Below are positions 30,834-39,150 of a stretch of DNA of 48,898 nucleotides, in pieces; the stretch's first letter is position 1, and each line of letters opens with the position of its first letter. The stretch comes from Deltaproteobacteria bacterium. Lineage in GTDB: Bacteria > Myxococcota_A > Polyangia > JAAYKL01. Both the position numbers and the translations under genes were made by a program. The stretch lies in assembly GCA_028713995.1 (NCBI GenBank), contig JAQTNF010000018.1:1-48898 (forward strand), read 5' to 3'. The notes under the pieces were generated by a model. That model did no database searches and had not been told where the DNA came from. It saw only the letters and a list, made by a program, of their open reading frames with translations.

Positions 30834-32129
30834 CTACAGCTCGGCCATGGTGATGTTCCACACCATCGCCTCGCTCGGGACCATGCGGCGGTTGATGGGC
30901 GTGCCTACGTACGCGCCGTTCGCGTACTCGTAGCGCACGATCGTGCCGTGGCCGTCATCGGCCACGTACAGCTCGGGCCGGCCGTCGTTCTCGAGGTCGG
31001 CCACGAACGCCGCGTGCTCGAAGCCCGACGACTCCTTGTCGATGTTGGAGGGCTCCCAGGTGCCGTCGTCCTTGCGCTTCATGACCCACACGCCGCTCGA
31101 GAAGGCCGAGGCCACGAGCTCCTGCTTGCCGTCGCCGTCGAGGTCGCCGTATGTGAGGAAGCGGCAGAAGCGATCCGGCAGAGTGGCCACCTTCACGCCC
31201 GTGAGCTTGCCGCCCTTGTCATCGAAGCGCAGGATCTCCACCGGCTCCTTGATGGTGGCCGCCTCGCCGGCTCCCAGCATCTCGGCTTCGAGCGACGCGT
31301 ACAGCTCCTGCCGGCCGTCCTTGTCGAGGTCCGCCACGAGGATCTCCTTGACGTGGCGCGTGGCGAACTCGGCCACCACCGACTTGTCGAACGTCTTCCC
31401 GTTCCAGGCGTAGCGCATGACGCGGCCGCCCTGCGCCTCGCCCGACAGGCGGTTGGGCTGGCTCGGCGTGGCGTAGATCTCGAGCTTGCCGTTGCCGTCG
31501 AGATCGCCCACCTCGATCTCGTGCACGAACGTGTCGGGCGTGCGATCGAGCTCCTCGGGCACCCACGCGTCGCCGCGGCGCCAGACCACCGCGACCACGC
31601 CCTGGTCGTGGGTGGCGATGGCCAGGTCCATCCGTCCGTCGCCGTCGAAGTCGGCCTGCTCGAAGTCGCGCAGCCGGTTCTGCTTGCCGCCGAACGTGGG
31701 GCTCCACAGGGTCTTGCTCCTCCACGAGTTGCCGTCCTTGTTCCACATCTTCAAGGCGGCCGCGTTGCCGCCGATGGAGAGGATGCCCTCGTTTCCATAC
31801 TGCATGGCCTTGTGCATCACGTTGGAGCCCTCGTCCTCCACGCGCTCCGCGGTGAAGCCGCCCTGGCTCTCGGGCGTGAGCACGAGCATGGCGCCCTTGT
31901 CCGGCACCGTGTACTGGCCGTTCGCGTTCGTCTTGAACTGGGACTCGGTCACGAGCAGCACCCGCCTCTTGCCCGGCGTGGGCGCGGGAGTCGGCAAAGC
32001 GGGTTTTTCGGCCTTGGCCGCGGGCGGCTGCGTCACGGCCGGCCCCTCCTGCGCGGAGCCCTTGTCCTGCCCGCAGGACGCAAAGAGCACGCAGGCGAGC
32101 ACGAACACGAAGAACGCACATGACCTCAT
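30834..32129 (-). CDS. Lipoprotein with FG-GAP/VCBS repeats
   Basis: The 431-residue protein starts at ATG 32129, where GGAGG lies 5 nt upstream and the signal peptide (FFVFVLACVLFASC) ends in a lipobox. A Pro/Ala-rich linker follows. The body contains five Asp-rich calcium-binding-like repeats: ADFDGDGRMDLAIA, GDLDGNGKLEIYA, ADLDKDGRQELYA, GDLDGDGKQELVA and ADLENDGRPELYVA. This layout forms a beta-propeller on the cell surface in integrin-like and VCBS proteins. Ligand unknown. In-frame upstream codons exist but would spoil the signal peptide. Confidence 0.88.
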   Translation of the reverse strand: MRSCAFFVFVLACVLFASCGQDKGSAQEGPAVTQPPAAKAEKPALPTPAPTPGKRRVLLVTESQFKTNANGQYTVPDKGAMLVLTPESQGGFTAERVEDEGSNVMHKAMQYGNEGILSIGGNAAALKMWNKDGNSWRSKTLWSPTFGGKQNRLRDFEQADFDGDGRMDLAIATHDQGVVAVVWRRGDAWVPEELDRTPDTFVHEIEVGDLDGNGKLEIYATPSQPNRLSGEAQGGRVMRYAWNGKTFDKSVVAEFATRHVKEILVADLDKDGRQELYASLEAEMLGAGEAATIKEPVEILRFDDKGGKLTGVKVATLPDRFCRFLTYGDLDGDGKQELVASAFSSGVWVMKRKDDGTWEPSNIDKESSGFEHAAFVADLENDGRPELYVADDGHGTIVRYEYANGAYVGTPINRRMVPSEAMVWNITMAEL

Positions 32130-32243
32130 TTTAGCCTCCATGCGCCGGCGCTTTTCGCCGGCCCCGTTCGCTTCCATCCGGCCGGTATATAGTGACAAAG
32201 CCGCGCCCGAGGCAACTTCCTCAAGGGGTGCCCCGTCCTCGTT

Positions 32244-33263
32244 TCACGGCCCGGGATCCGCTTCCAGGGTGAGTGTGAAGGAAGCGCCCTCCGAAGGGGG
32301 CACCTGGAGCACGAGCGCGTACTCGGTCCCGGGATCGCCCGGCACCCACGGAACAAGGCCGGCTTCGAGGTTCTTCGACGGATCGTCCCCGGGATCCGCG
32401 CAGCTCGACGCCACGATCGGGCTTGGGCCTTTTGCCGAGCACGCGGCGAGCGCGAAATGAAACAGGGGCGCGCTATCGGGATCGCCCTTTCGGACGAGCC
32501 TCGCGCCCCGCATGACGATGGCCGCGTCGTAGGGGTTGTGCAGCACGAACCCGGCCTGCCGCCAGCCGTCGGCCCCGGCCCCGCAGATCCACGGATCGCG
32601 GCCCGCGGACGGCGCGGCGCGCGACAGGTCCAGGTCCACGGGCGCGGTCCACGGGTTCACGCTCACGAGCGGATCCTCGAGGTCCCCGTCGTAGCCCGGG
32701 CCCGGCCCGTCGCAGGCGAGCGGCTCCCCGGCGGCGGGCAAGGGCCGGCTCCACGTCCCGGCCGGGCGGATCTCGAAGCCCAAAGAGAGGATGCCGGCCT
32801 CCTCTCCTTGCGCATGCACGAAGGCCGGGGTCCCGGCGGCGAGCCCCTGGACGAGGAGCCATGGCCTGTAGTCGCAGTCGAGCGTGCCGCCGAGGAGCGC
32901 GTCACCGCATTCGTCGCCGAAGAGCGCGAGCGAGGCGCCCTTGCGGAACGGGAGATTGCTCCCGTCAAGCGGTTCGGCCCAGGCCAGGAGATCCACGTCG
33001 TTGCCCGCGCCGGGCAGGTCGAAGCGCGCCGCACCGACCGGAAGGCCCGCCGGCGTGCAGCCCGCGGCCCTCGAGACGGGCTGCGCAAAGACGGAAACGG
33101 TCCCGGAGCAGGGCGCCGCGTCGTTTTCGCAGGCAACGGGATCGGGTCCGACCGCGGGGCAGACGCCCGCGTCCTCGTCCGGAACGGGGACGCCGAAGTC
33201 GAACGGCACCTCGCTGCAGCCCAAAAGGGCGAGCGCGGCGACAAGAGGCGGCAGGCGGCTCAT
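32244..33263 (-). CDS. Lipoprotein of unknown function, third gene of ECF cassette
   Basis: The 339-residue protein begins MSRLPPLVAALALLGCSEVP, a clear lipobox, which fixes the start at 33263 within a longer open frame. The mature protein has scattered Cys pairs (ACENDAAPCSG, DECGDALLGGTLDCD, WICGAG, LAACSAKG, SSCADPG) and many Gly/Pro turns, suggesting a secreted beta-sandwich held by disulphides. No enzyme motif is recognised. It lies 13 nt downstream of the FecR/TPR gene, so it is probably the last gene of the sigma/anti-sigma operon. Confidence 0.7.
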   Translation of the reverse strand: MSRLPPLVAALALLGCSEVPFDFGVPVPDEDAGVCPAVGPDPVACENDAAPCSGTVSVFAQPVSRAAGCTPAGLPVGAARFDLPGAGNDVDLLAWAEPLDGSNLPFRKGASLALFGDECGDALLGGTLDCDYRPWLLVQGLAAGTPAFVHAQGEEAGILSLGFEIRPAGTWSRPLPAAGEPLACDGPGPGYDGDLEDPLVSVNPWTAPVDLDLSRAAPSAGRDPWICGAGADGWRQAGFVLHNPYDAAIVMRGARLVRKGDPDSAPLFHFALAACSAKGPSPIVASSCADPGDDPSKNLEAGLVPWVPGDPGTEYALVLQVPPSEGASFTLTLEADPGP

Positions 33264-33276
33264 CGGAGCCAGAATA

Positions 33277-34725
33277 TCATCTGCGCAGCTCGGCGCGAGC
33301 CTCATCCGCGAAGCGGCCCGAGGGGAACGACGACAGGTAGGCCTCGAGGAGGGGGCGCCCGGCAACGGGTCCGTCCATCCTCGAGCGGCACAGCGCGCGG
33401 TAGAACACGGCCTCCTCCACATGGGCGCCGTTCGGGTGTCGCGCGAGGTAGTCCGAAGCCTCACGGGCGGCCTCGCCGTAGCGTTTCATGCCGGCCAACA
33501 TCTGGAACACGAGGGCCCGCGCGTGGTCGGCGTTCGGTCCGCCGGCCGCGGCGGCCTCGTTGGCGAGTGCAAGGCTCCGCTCGAGGTCCCGCGTATGCGA
33601 GAGCGCGCTGGCCGCAAGGTACGTGGCCTCGGCCTTGCGCCCCGGGTCCATGCCCGCGAGCGTGAGGAATGCGGCGGACGCGTCGGCGAAGAGCCCCAGG
33701 TTCTGCAGGGACCTGCCGCGGTAGTAGACGAGATCAGCGGTGCCCGCGGCCGACGCGGTCAGGACCATCACGCTCGCATAGTCCCGCGCCCGGTAGCGCT
33801 CCTTGACCTGCTCGAGGAGGTCGGGCCCGGCACGGCGCGCGGTCGCGTGCTCCCTGGCCGAAAAGTCCGTGTCCTGCGGGTCCCCTGCCCCAGCCGCGCG
33901 GTCCTCGGCCGGCGACGGCGACGCCGGGACCGCTGCCGAGTCGGCCATCGCGAGCGCCCCGCCCCGTCCGGCCTTGGGCCTGGGCAGCCAGGCGACCCAC
34001 GTACGCTCGCCCGCGAGAGCGAGATCGGACATGGCCGCCACGCCGTCCATCTCGCGCAGTGTCGCCGCGCCGTCCGCGGTCACGCGCGCCTCGTTGCCCG
34101 CGGTGAGCGCGAAGGAGCGCGTGGCGAGGGCCATTGTCACCCGGCCCTCGTGCAGCCGGACCATGGTCGCGCCGCTTTGGACCGCGACCGCGAGGGTGGT
34201 GCCGTGCACGGTGACCACGGTCTGCGGGGTCGCGATCTCGAGGGGGCGGTTCTGCGGACGCCTGGCCGCGCGGACGACCATGTCGCCCTCGAACAGCCTG
34301 ATCCGGTCCCCGTTCCCGCCGTCGACCTTCATCCTCGCGCCGGAGCCGAGCCACACGGCCGTGCCGTCCGGCATGACGAGCTTTGCCCTGCTGCGGTCCG
34401 GGATATGGACAGGCGTGCCGCTCGCGATCGCGTCCCCGGGCGCGAGGCGCCACGATCCGGACAGGCTGACCGAGCCGGTCCCGGGCAGGCGCCCGTTTCC
34501 GGCGAGCAGGACCACGAGCACGCCGGCCGCAAGCGCGACCGCCCCGGCCGCCGCAACCGCGAGCACGCCGACCGAGACGCGCGTGCGCCGGGCGCGCTCC
34601 TCGCCCGAAAGCCTGCCGAGCAGGCGGCGGCGCTCGAACTCGAGGCGCGCCGGGCCGGGATCCGCGTACTCCCGGTTCTGGAGCGCCTTCACCAGGCGGT
34701 CGAGATCGCGCTCATCCCGGTTCAT
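33277..34725 (-). CDS. FecR-domain transmembrane anti-sigma-like protein with TPR tail
   Basis: The 482-residue protein has a short cytoplasmic N-terminus (RLVKALQNREYADPGPARLE), one membrane helix (VSVGVLAVAAAGAVALAAGV, then LVVLLAG; about 50-76) and a FecR domain (AKLVMPDGTAVWLGSGARMK, VVTVHGTTLAVAVQSGATMV). After a Pro/Ala linker come TPR-like helices (DLLEQVKERYRARDYASVMV onward to the C-terminus). FecR proteins relay periplasmic signals to ECF sigma factors; the TPR part may bind partners in the periplasm. Its start overlaps the ECF sigma gene by 14 nt. Common in Myxococcota; here the inducing signal is unknown. Confidence 0.85.
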   Translation of the reverse strand: MNRDERDLDRLVKALQNREYADPGPARLEFERRRLLGRLSGEERARRTRVSVGVLAVAAAGAVALAAGVLVVLLAGNGRLPGTGSVSLSGSWRLAPGDAIASGTPVHIPDRSRAKLVMPDGTAVWLGSGARMKVDGGNGDRIRLFEGDMVVRAARRPQNRPLEIATPQTVVTVHGTTLAVAVQSGATMVRLHEGRVTMALATRSFALTAGNEARVTADGAATLREMDGVAAMSDLALAGERTWVAWLPRPKAGRGGALAMADSAAVPASPSPAEDRAAGAGDPQDTDFSAREHATARRAGPDLLEQVKERYRARDYASVMVLTASAAGTADLVYYRGRSLQNLGLFADASAAFLTLAGMDPGRKAEATYLAASALSHTRDLERSLALANEAAAAGGPNADHARALVFQMLAGMKRYGEAAREASDYLARHPNGAHVEEAVFYRALCRSRMDGPVAGRPLLEAYLSSFPSGRFADEARAELRR

Positions 34726-35338
34726 GTCGTCCCTCTTCCGCGTCTTCCAGAATCGCGGCCAGGTACGGGTCCTGCCGCGCCTTCCTGATGAGCTCCCTGC
34801 GGGCGAACCAGATGCGCGACTTCACGGTCGTCACCGGCGCGCCCACCATCTCCGACACCTCCTGCGTCGAGAACCCCATGGCCGCGAAGAGGAGGAACGC
34901 GATGCGCTTCTTGGGCTTGATGCGGTCGAGCGCCGCGTGCAGCCGCCGCAGGGCCTCCTGGCCCACCAGCCTGTCGTGGGGCGTTCCCGAGGTCGCGTCC
35001 GGGATGGCGTCGAGCACCTCGACATCGGAGGTCGTCCACCCTCTGCGCGGCCGCCGCAGGTGGTTGTAGGCCGCGTAGATCGTCACCTGGTGCAGCCACG
35101 TGGAAAAGAGCGAGTCGCCCCGGAAGGACGGCAGGGAGCGGTGCACGTGCACGAACACGTCCTGGACCAGGTCGTCGAGCTCGGCGGTCGCGCCCAGCGT
35201 GCCGGCGAGGAGCCTGCGCACCGCCGGGGCGTGGCGCAGGAACAGCTCGCCCAGGGCGTCCCTGTCCCCTTCCTGCGCGCGCAGGACGAGCGCCCTGTCC
35301 GGGTCCTGCCTCCGCTCGTCTGCGGTCTTCCTGGCCAT
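34712..35338 (-). CDS. ECF-type RNA polymerase sigma factor
   Basis: The 208-residue protein has sigma region 2 (ALGELFLRHAPAVRRLLAG, ELDDLVQDVFVHVHRSLPSF, FSTWLHQVTIYAAYNHLRR) and region 4 (RLHAALDRIKPKKRIAFLLF, then GFSTQEVSEMVGAPVTTVKS and RIWFARRELIRK). Regions 1 and 3 are absent, as in ECF factors. ATG 35338 is used; a GTG four codons upstream is possible. It heads an overlapping operon with the FecR/TPR protein and a lipoprotein. The interval 35339-35461 contains the inverted pair CCGTACGG/CCGTAC close to the start, a possible autoregulated site. Confidence 0.93.
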   Translation of the reverse strand: MARKTADERRQDPDRALVLRAQEGDRDALGELFLRHAPAVRRLLAGTLGATAELDDLVQDVFVHVHRSLPSFRGDSLFSTWLHQVTIYAAYNHLRRPRRGWTTSDVEVLDAIPDATSGTPHDRLVGQEALRRLHAALDRIKPKKRIAFLLFAAMGFSTQEVSEMVGAPVTTVKSRIWFARRELIRKARQDPYLAAILEDAEEGRHEPG

Positions 35339-35461
35339 GCCTCGTCTCACCGTACCGTGAGTGGCAAGAACGCTCCGTACGGCTTAATAAAAAGCGCTCC
35401 CACCGAGTTTATCGTGATCACTCCACGAGGACGAGCGCGTAATCGTGGCGAGTTGCCGTAA

Positions 35462-36301
35462 TTAGAGGAGATTCGAGAGCAGTGCGCGGAGGAGATCGCC
35501 GGTCGATGCAGCGCCGGTCATTGCGCAGCTGCATCCGGAGCCGGACGAATCGCCACCGGCATCGACGCCTGCGTCGGCATCGGCGTTGGTGTCGGTGCCC
35601 GCGCTGGTATCGGTGTCGCCGTCGGTGTCGCCGTCGGTGTCGGTGTCGCCGTCGGCGTCGCCGTCGGTGTCGCCGTCGGTGTCACCGTCGGTGTCGGTGT
35701 CGCCGTCGGTGTCGGCATCAGTATCCGAATCGGCGTCGGTATCCGCGCCGCTGTCCGCGCCGCTGTCCACGCCGCTGTCCACGCCGCTGTCCACGCCGCT
35801 GTCCACGCCGCTATCCGCGCCGGCATCGACCTCAAGGCACGCCGCGGCGCCCTCCTCGCTGTAATAGCCTTCCGCGCAGTCGAGGCAATCCGCCTCATCG
35901 GATGAGCCCGTGTTCGGATTGTAGGTGTCCGCCGGGCACAGCAGACAATCGTCCAACGACGTGGCTTCGCCCACCGGGTTGTAGGTGCCGGCCGGGCAAT
36001 CGAGACACACGGCGGCGCCGGTGCTCGGGTTGTACGTACCCGCGACGCAGTCGAGACACGCCGTCGACAGGATCGAGCCCGTGCTCGGGTTGTAGGTCCC
36101 GACAGGGCAGGCCGTGTGCGACTGATCGCAGTAGTAGCCCGTATTGCACGTGACACACACGCTGCCGCCGCTGCAGTAGTACCCGTCACTGCAGCCCGAA
36201 TGACCCGAGCAGATTGGTGCCGCGTGAGCGACTTGCGCGTAGGTGAGCGCGACACCGCACGTCAGACCGGCGGCCAAGAAGACGTGACTGACAAGGCTCA
36301 T
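35462..36301 (-). CDS. Cys-rich secreted protein with Asp-Thr-Asp-Gly repeat and GCSC tail
   Basis: The 279-residue protein has a signal peptide (VFLAAGLTCGVALTYAQVAHA), then about 120 residues of ephrin-receptor-like Cys repeats (CPVGTYNPSTG, CVAGTYNPSTG, CPAGTYNP, CPADTYNPNTG, CAEGYYSEEG). A long acidic run of Asp-Thr/Asp-Ser/Asp-Gly dipeptides follows, and the protein ends with GSGCSCAMTGAASTGDLLRA and a short hydrophobic tail. The GCSC motif before a hydrophobic stretch resembles MYXO-CTERM surface-anchoring signals but lacks the terminal Arg cluster. The start overlaps the upstream stop as ATGA. It is probably displayed on the surface; function unknown. Confidence 0.8.
   Translation of the reverse strand: MSLVSHVFLAAGLTCGVALTYAQVAHAAPICSGHSGCSDGYYCSGGSVCVTCNTGYYCDQSHTACPVGTYNPSTGSILSTACLDCVAGTYNPSTGAAVCLDCPAGTYNPVGEATSLDDCLLCPADTYNPNTGSSDEADCLDCAEGYYSEEGAAACLEVDAGADSGVDSGVDSGVDSGVDSGADSGADTDADSDTDADTDGDTDTDGDTDGDTDGDADGDTDTDGDTDGDTDTSAGTDTNADADAGVDAGGDSSGSGCSCAMTGAASTGDLLRALLSNLL
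35580..35830 (-). repeat. Low-complexity Asp-Thr/Asp-Gly/Asp-Ser coding repeat
   Basis: Short GTCGGTGTC- and GTCCACGCC-type units on the plus strand encode the acidic linker of the surface protein. Units are of irregular length and in frame, as expected for slippage-prone repeats rather than a CRISPR array. Confidence 0.85.
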
Positions 36302-37383
36302 TGTCCGAGCACGGACATCTCCATGTCGACACCGCCGCCGATCTGCCACGGGAACCCGCCGAAATCGCCCCGCCCTTCGATGCCGTAGGCCGTGGGCTCG
36401 ATTGCGAAGGCCGCGTCCAGGTGCGCGCGGATGCGCAAGTTTCGGGAGGCGCGCCAGCCCATGGCCAGGGAGGCCATGAGGAGCGGCGCGATGGATGTCG
36501 CGCGGGCCGTCTCGCCCGCCCCGAGAAAGGCCGTGACCGCGGTCCTCTCCGCGCCGGCGGATACGCACGCTTCCACGTCGAGGTGGCGCGAGGTCCACGG
36601 CAGAAAGCCGATGGCGGCCGACGCGGAGAGGCTCGAAAGCTCCATCATGCGCTCGTCCCTCTCTCCGATGCGCACGGGCAGGTCAGCGGCGAGGACGAGC
36701 TTCAGGAGCCAACGCTCCTCGAGGCGCACGCCCGGCACGAGCGCCACGACCTCGTGCTGGCCCCATCCGGCCGCGTCGAAATGAGCCCGGTAACGGTAGC
36801 CTGCGCCCAGCCACCCGGACCACGCGGACGGTTTCTCGGCCAAGGCCCTCGCCGCGGATCGGGGAGGCGCAGCGGGCAAGGTCCGGGGCGGCTCGGCCGG
36901 CACGGTCACGAGCAGATCGATGGGCGGCCGCGCGCCGCCCTCCAGCCGGGCGGCCAGCACCTCGCGCACGAATACGGCCTCGGCCTCGGGCGGGCCGGGG
37001 GCGGCCTGCATGGTCTCGAGGCCCCGGCCGGCGGCGGAAAGGGCCATGTTGAGCCGCCCGCCGGCGTCGTGCCAGACCGCGGCCACGGCCCGGTGGATGG
37101 CAAGCAGCTCGGCCACGCGGGCCGGATCGGGCGTGCCCGAAGGCAGGACCTCGGCCACCACGGCCAGCCGAAGATCCGCGAGCGCCTCGGTGCAGGCCGC
37201 GAGCGCGACAGCGTCGGCGTCGCCTTGCGTCGGAAACCAGACGACCACGCCCGACGGCGCGAAGCTCCGGCTCTCGGAGGAGGCGGCCGTCTGTGCGGTG
37301 AGCCCACGCGGCGAGAAGACGAGCGCGGCAGCGAGCGCCGCCGCGAGGATCGTGCCGGCGGGGGAAGGCCGGTCCGTGATCAC
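36298..37383 (-). CDS. Exported protein of unknown function, barrel-like C-terminal half
   Basis: The 361-residue protein starts at a GTG overlapping the previous stop (GTGA) and has a signal peptide (ILAAALAAALVFSPRGLTAQ). The first half is a compact alpha/beta region (GVVVWFPTQGDADAVALAAC, LAVVAEVLPSG, AVAAVWHDAGGRLNMAL) that may bind a partner; the second half alternates strands (WLGAGYRYRAHFDAAG, EVVALVPGVRLEERWLLKLV, ASAAIGFLPWTSRHLDVEAC) suggesting an outer-membrane barrel. It is the middle gene of three tightly overlapping genes with a secreted metalloprotease and a Cys-rich surface protein. No known family recognised. Confidence 0.65.
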   Translation of the reverse strand: MITDRPSPAGTILAAALAAALVFSPRGLTAQTAASSESRSFAPSGVVVWFPTQGDADAVALAACTEALADLRLAVVAEVLPSGTPDPARVAELLAIHRAVAAVWHDAGGRLNMALSAAGRGLETMQAAPGPPEAEAVFVREVLAARLEGGARPPIDLLVTVPAEPPRTLPAAPPRSAARALAEKPSAWSGWLGAGYRYRAHFDAAGWGQHEVVALVPGVRLEERWLLKLVLAADLPVRIGERDERMMELSSLSASAAIGFLPWTSRHLDVEACVSAGAERTAVTAFLGAGETARATSIAPLLMASLAMGWRASRNLRIRAHLDAAFAIEPTAYGIEGRGDFGGFPWQIGGGVDMEMSVLGQ

Positions 37384-38849
37384 ATTCCCAGCTCCGCGAG
37401 CGCGACCGACATCGCGAGATCGAGGAGCGAGCGGCCGCGCGACAGGCCCGCGGCGCGGCAGCCGCAGCCGCTCCCGTCGCCGCCGTTGCCGGCATCGGCC
37501 CCGGCGTCCTCGGCCGACGGGGTTCCGGTGTCCGTGTCCGGCGGGTCACGCACCTCGTACGAATACTTGAACGGCGCCTGCGTCCATTCGTCGAGGTCCG
37601 GATCATGGGAGAAGTCGCCCAGGTTGGTGATCGCGATCACCGCCGACGCGTCGTCCCCGGAGATGGGGAACGTGAACGCGCCCGACGCGCCCTCGATGCC
37701 CGACTCGACCACCTGGGCCCGGCCCTTGCCCTCGGCGAGCCGGATGGCCTGAACGTGCCAGCTCGCGGACGGATCGCCGTCGAACGAGAAGTCGACGAGC
37801 GCGTCGCGGGAGAGCACGTTGTCGAGCATGATGTAGCTCGTGCCGGTCTCGGCCACGGGCAGCCCCTCGGCGTCGTTGATCCTGCCGTTCGCGTTGTGCG
37901 TATCCTGGATCGCCACCGTGGCGCCGGAGTCCCACGCGGCGCCGTTCGAGAAGTGGCGGCCGTCGTCGTACCTGCCCGCCACGAGGCGCCACTCCGAGAA
38001 CCGGGACAGCATGCCCCACAGGTCGGTCCCGCGATCGGCCTTGAGGATGGCGTCGGCCGCGTCCAGGTAGTCGGGCTCGTTGTTCGAGCTCACCTGCTTG
38101 GTGCCCTCCCACAGGAGGCGCACGGGCAGCGGATCGCCGTCCCAGTAAGCCTCGGACAGGAACTGGAGCCACAGGTACGCGCCGTACTGGTACGCGTCGC
38201 CGGGGGTGAAGTAGTCGATGGCGAGCCCGGGGCTCTGCTGGAACGTGTCCAAGACCCAGCCGACGTACGGCACGCCGCTGCATACGAGGCCCTGGATGTA
38301 GCTCGACGTGTTCTCGAAGAACGCCGGATCCTCGGCACCGTCGTAGCCCATCTGGATCACGTGGTGGAACTCGTGGGACACGGTCTCGCAGTTGAGCCCG
38401 GCCGAGGCGTCGAGGGAGACGTAGCCGCTCAGGGCGTAGCGGTCGGATCTCTCGTAGGACACGGTTTCGGGCACGGTCACGCCGCCCGCGCTCATATAGG
38501 AGAGATCCTCCACGTAGAAGTCGATGCGCTCGTCGCCGCCGGCCGTGCCGTCGCCCGGAGGCGCGTCGTAGCCGAGGACGTCCACCGAATAGTGCCAGGC
38601 CTGCTCCATGAAGAACATGATCATGGCGCCCTGCTGCTCGGAAATCGCGGCGTCGGCCGGGTAGTGGAAGCGCAAGGGGTACTTGTCGGAATCGAGCGTC
38701 TTCGTCGAAGAGGGGCGCGGCATGGGCAGCGCGCGCACGCGGAAGCGCTCGAGCGCCTGGGGAGTGCCGCATCGGATCTGGGCCTCGGCTTCGATCGATC
38801 CGGACAGCGCGACGATGAGGATGCCAAGAGCGAGCGTTGTCTTCGTCAT
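37380..38849 (-). CDS. Secreted HEFHH-motif metalloprotease-like protein with GCGC tail
   Basis: The 489-residue protein has a signal peptide (LALGILIVALSGSIEAEA) and an HExxH zinc motif within CETVSHEFHHVIQMGYDGAE, followed about 20 residues later by FFENTSSYIQGLVC, whose Glu may be the third ligand. This resembles MXAN_6640-type putative metalloproteases of myxobacteria. After a beta-rich region comes a Thr/Asp/Ala linker (DTDTGTPSAEDAGADAGNGG) and GSGCGCRAAG, which matches the start of MYXO-CTERM anchors, but the final helix is short and lacks an Arg tail. First gene of the overlapping surface operon. No clear Shine-Dalgarno sequence. Confidence 0.82.
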   Translation of the reverse strand: MTKTTLALGILIVALSGSIEAEAQIRCGTPQALERFRVRALPMPRPSSTKTLDSDKYPLRFHYPADAAISEQQGAMIMFFMEQAWHYSVDVLGYDAPPGDGTAGGDERIDFYVEDLSYMSAGGVTVPETVSYERSDRYALSGYVSLDASAGLNCETVSHEFHHVIQMGYDGAEDPAFFENTSSYIQGLVCSGVPYVGWVLDTFQQSPGLAIDYFTPGDAYQYGAYLWLQFLSEAYWDGDPLPVRLLWEGTKQVSSNNEPDYLDAADAILKADRGTDLWGMLSRFSEWRLVAGRYDDGRHFSNGAAWDSGATVAIQDTHNANGRINDAEGLPVAETGTSYIMLDNVLSRDALVDFSFDGDPSASWHVQAIRLAEGKGRAQVVESGIEGASGAFTFPISGDDASAVIAITNLGDFSHDPDLDEWTQAPFKYSYEVRDPPDTDTGTPSAEDAGADAGNGGDGSGCGCRAAGLSRGRSLLDLAMSVALAELGM

Positions 38850-39057
38850 GATTCACGATTGTAGCCCCGGAAAGCCGGACCGACCAAGCGGTTGTTGCGG
38901 CTGTTGCGGCGCGCTCGTACGCACGTTTTCCTTGGGACGGTCCGGACACGGTGTGTCTCGCTGAATTGGCGCGCGCCGGCGTCCCGGGATATAAACAAAG
39001 GGGACTCAAGCCTCGCAACCCGTGGAAAGTCCAGGCATCGCGCCGGAACAAGCGTTG

Positions 39058-39073
39058 CGGCACGGTGTTTGCT
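39058..39073 (+). promoter_or_regulatory. Sigma54 core promoter upstream of Cu/Ag efflux operon
   Basis: CGGCACGGTGTTTGCT has GG at 39059-39060 and GC at 39071-39072, 12 nt apart, and carries the full TTGC -12 element. The UAS and GCAAC of the 7-22 kb regulon are absent at the matching distances, so another activator would be needed. The predicted start near 39084 leaves a 31-nt leader before a small ORF. Confidence 0.65.
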
Positions 39074-39114
39074 TTATCCGCCTTGAGGACGACGTTCAAC
39101 AGGAGGAACCAGCC

Positions 39115-39150
39115 ATGCGGATATGGGGCACGACAAAAGGGAGGCCGTGA
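39115..39150 (+). CDS. 11-residue upstream leader ORF
   Basis: ATG 39115 follows CAGGAGGAACCAGCC, the best ribosome-binding site in the region. It encodes MRIWGTTKGRP and ends TGA, overlapping the ATG of the outer-membrane factor gene as TGATG. It may couple translation of the operon or act as a regulatory leader peptide. It has no Cys, His or Met beyond the start that would make it an obvious metal sensor. It may be chance, but signal strength and overlap argue otherwise. Confidence 0.4.
   Translation: MRIWGTTKGRP

Noticed and set aside
35580-35830. CRISPR-like array of short repeats
   Set aside because: Units are irregular, in frame and encode Asp-Thr/Asp-Gly dipeptides; there are no unique spacers.
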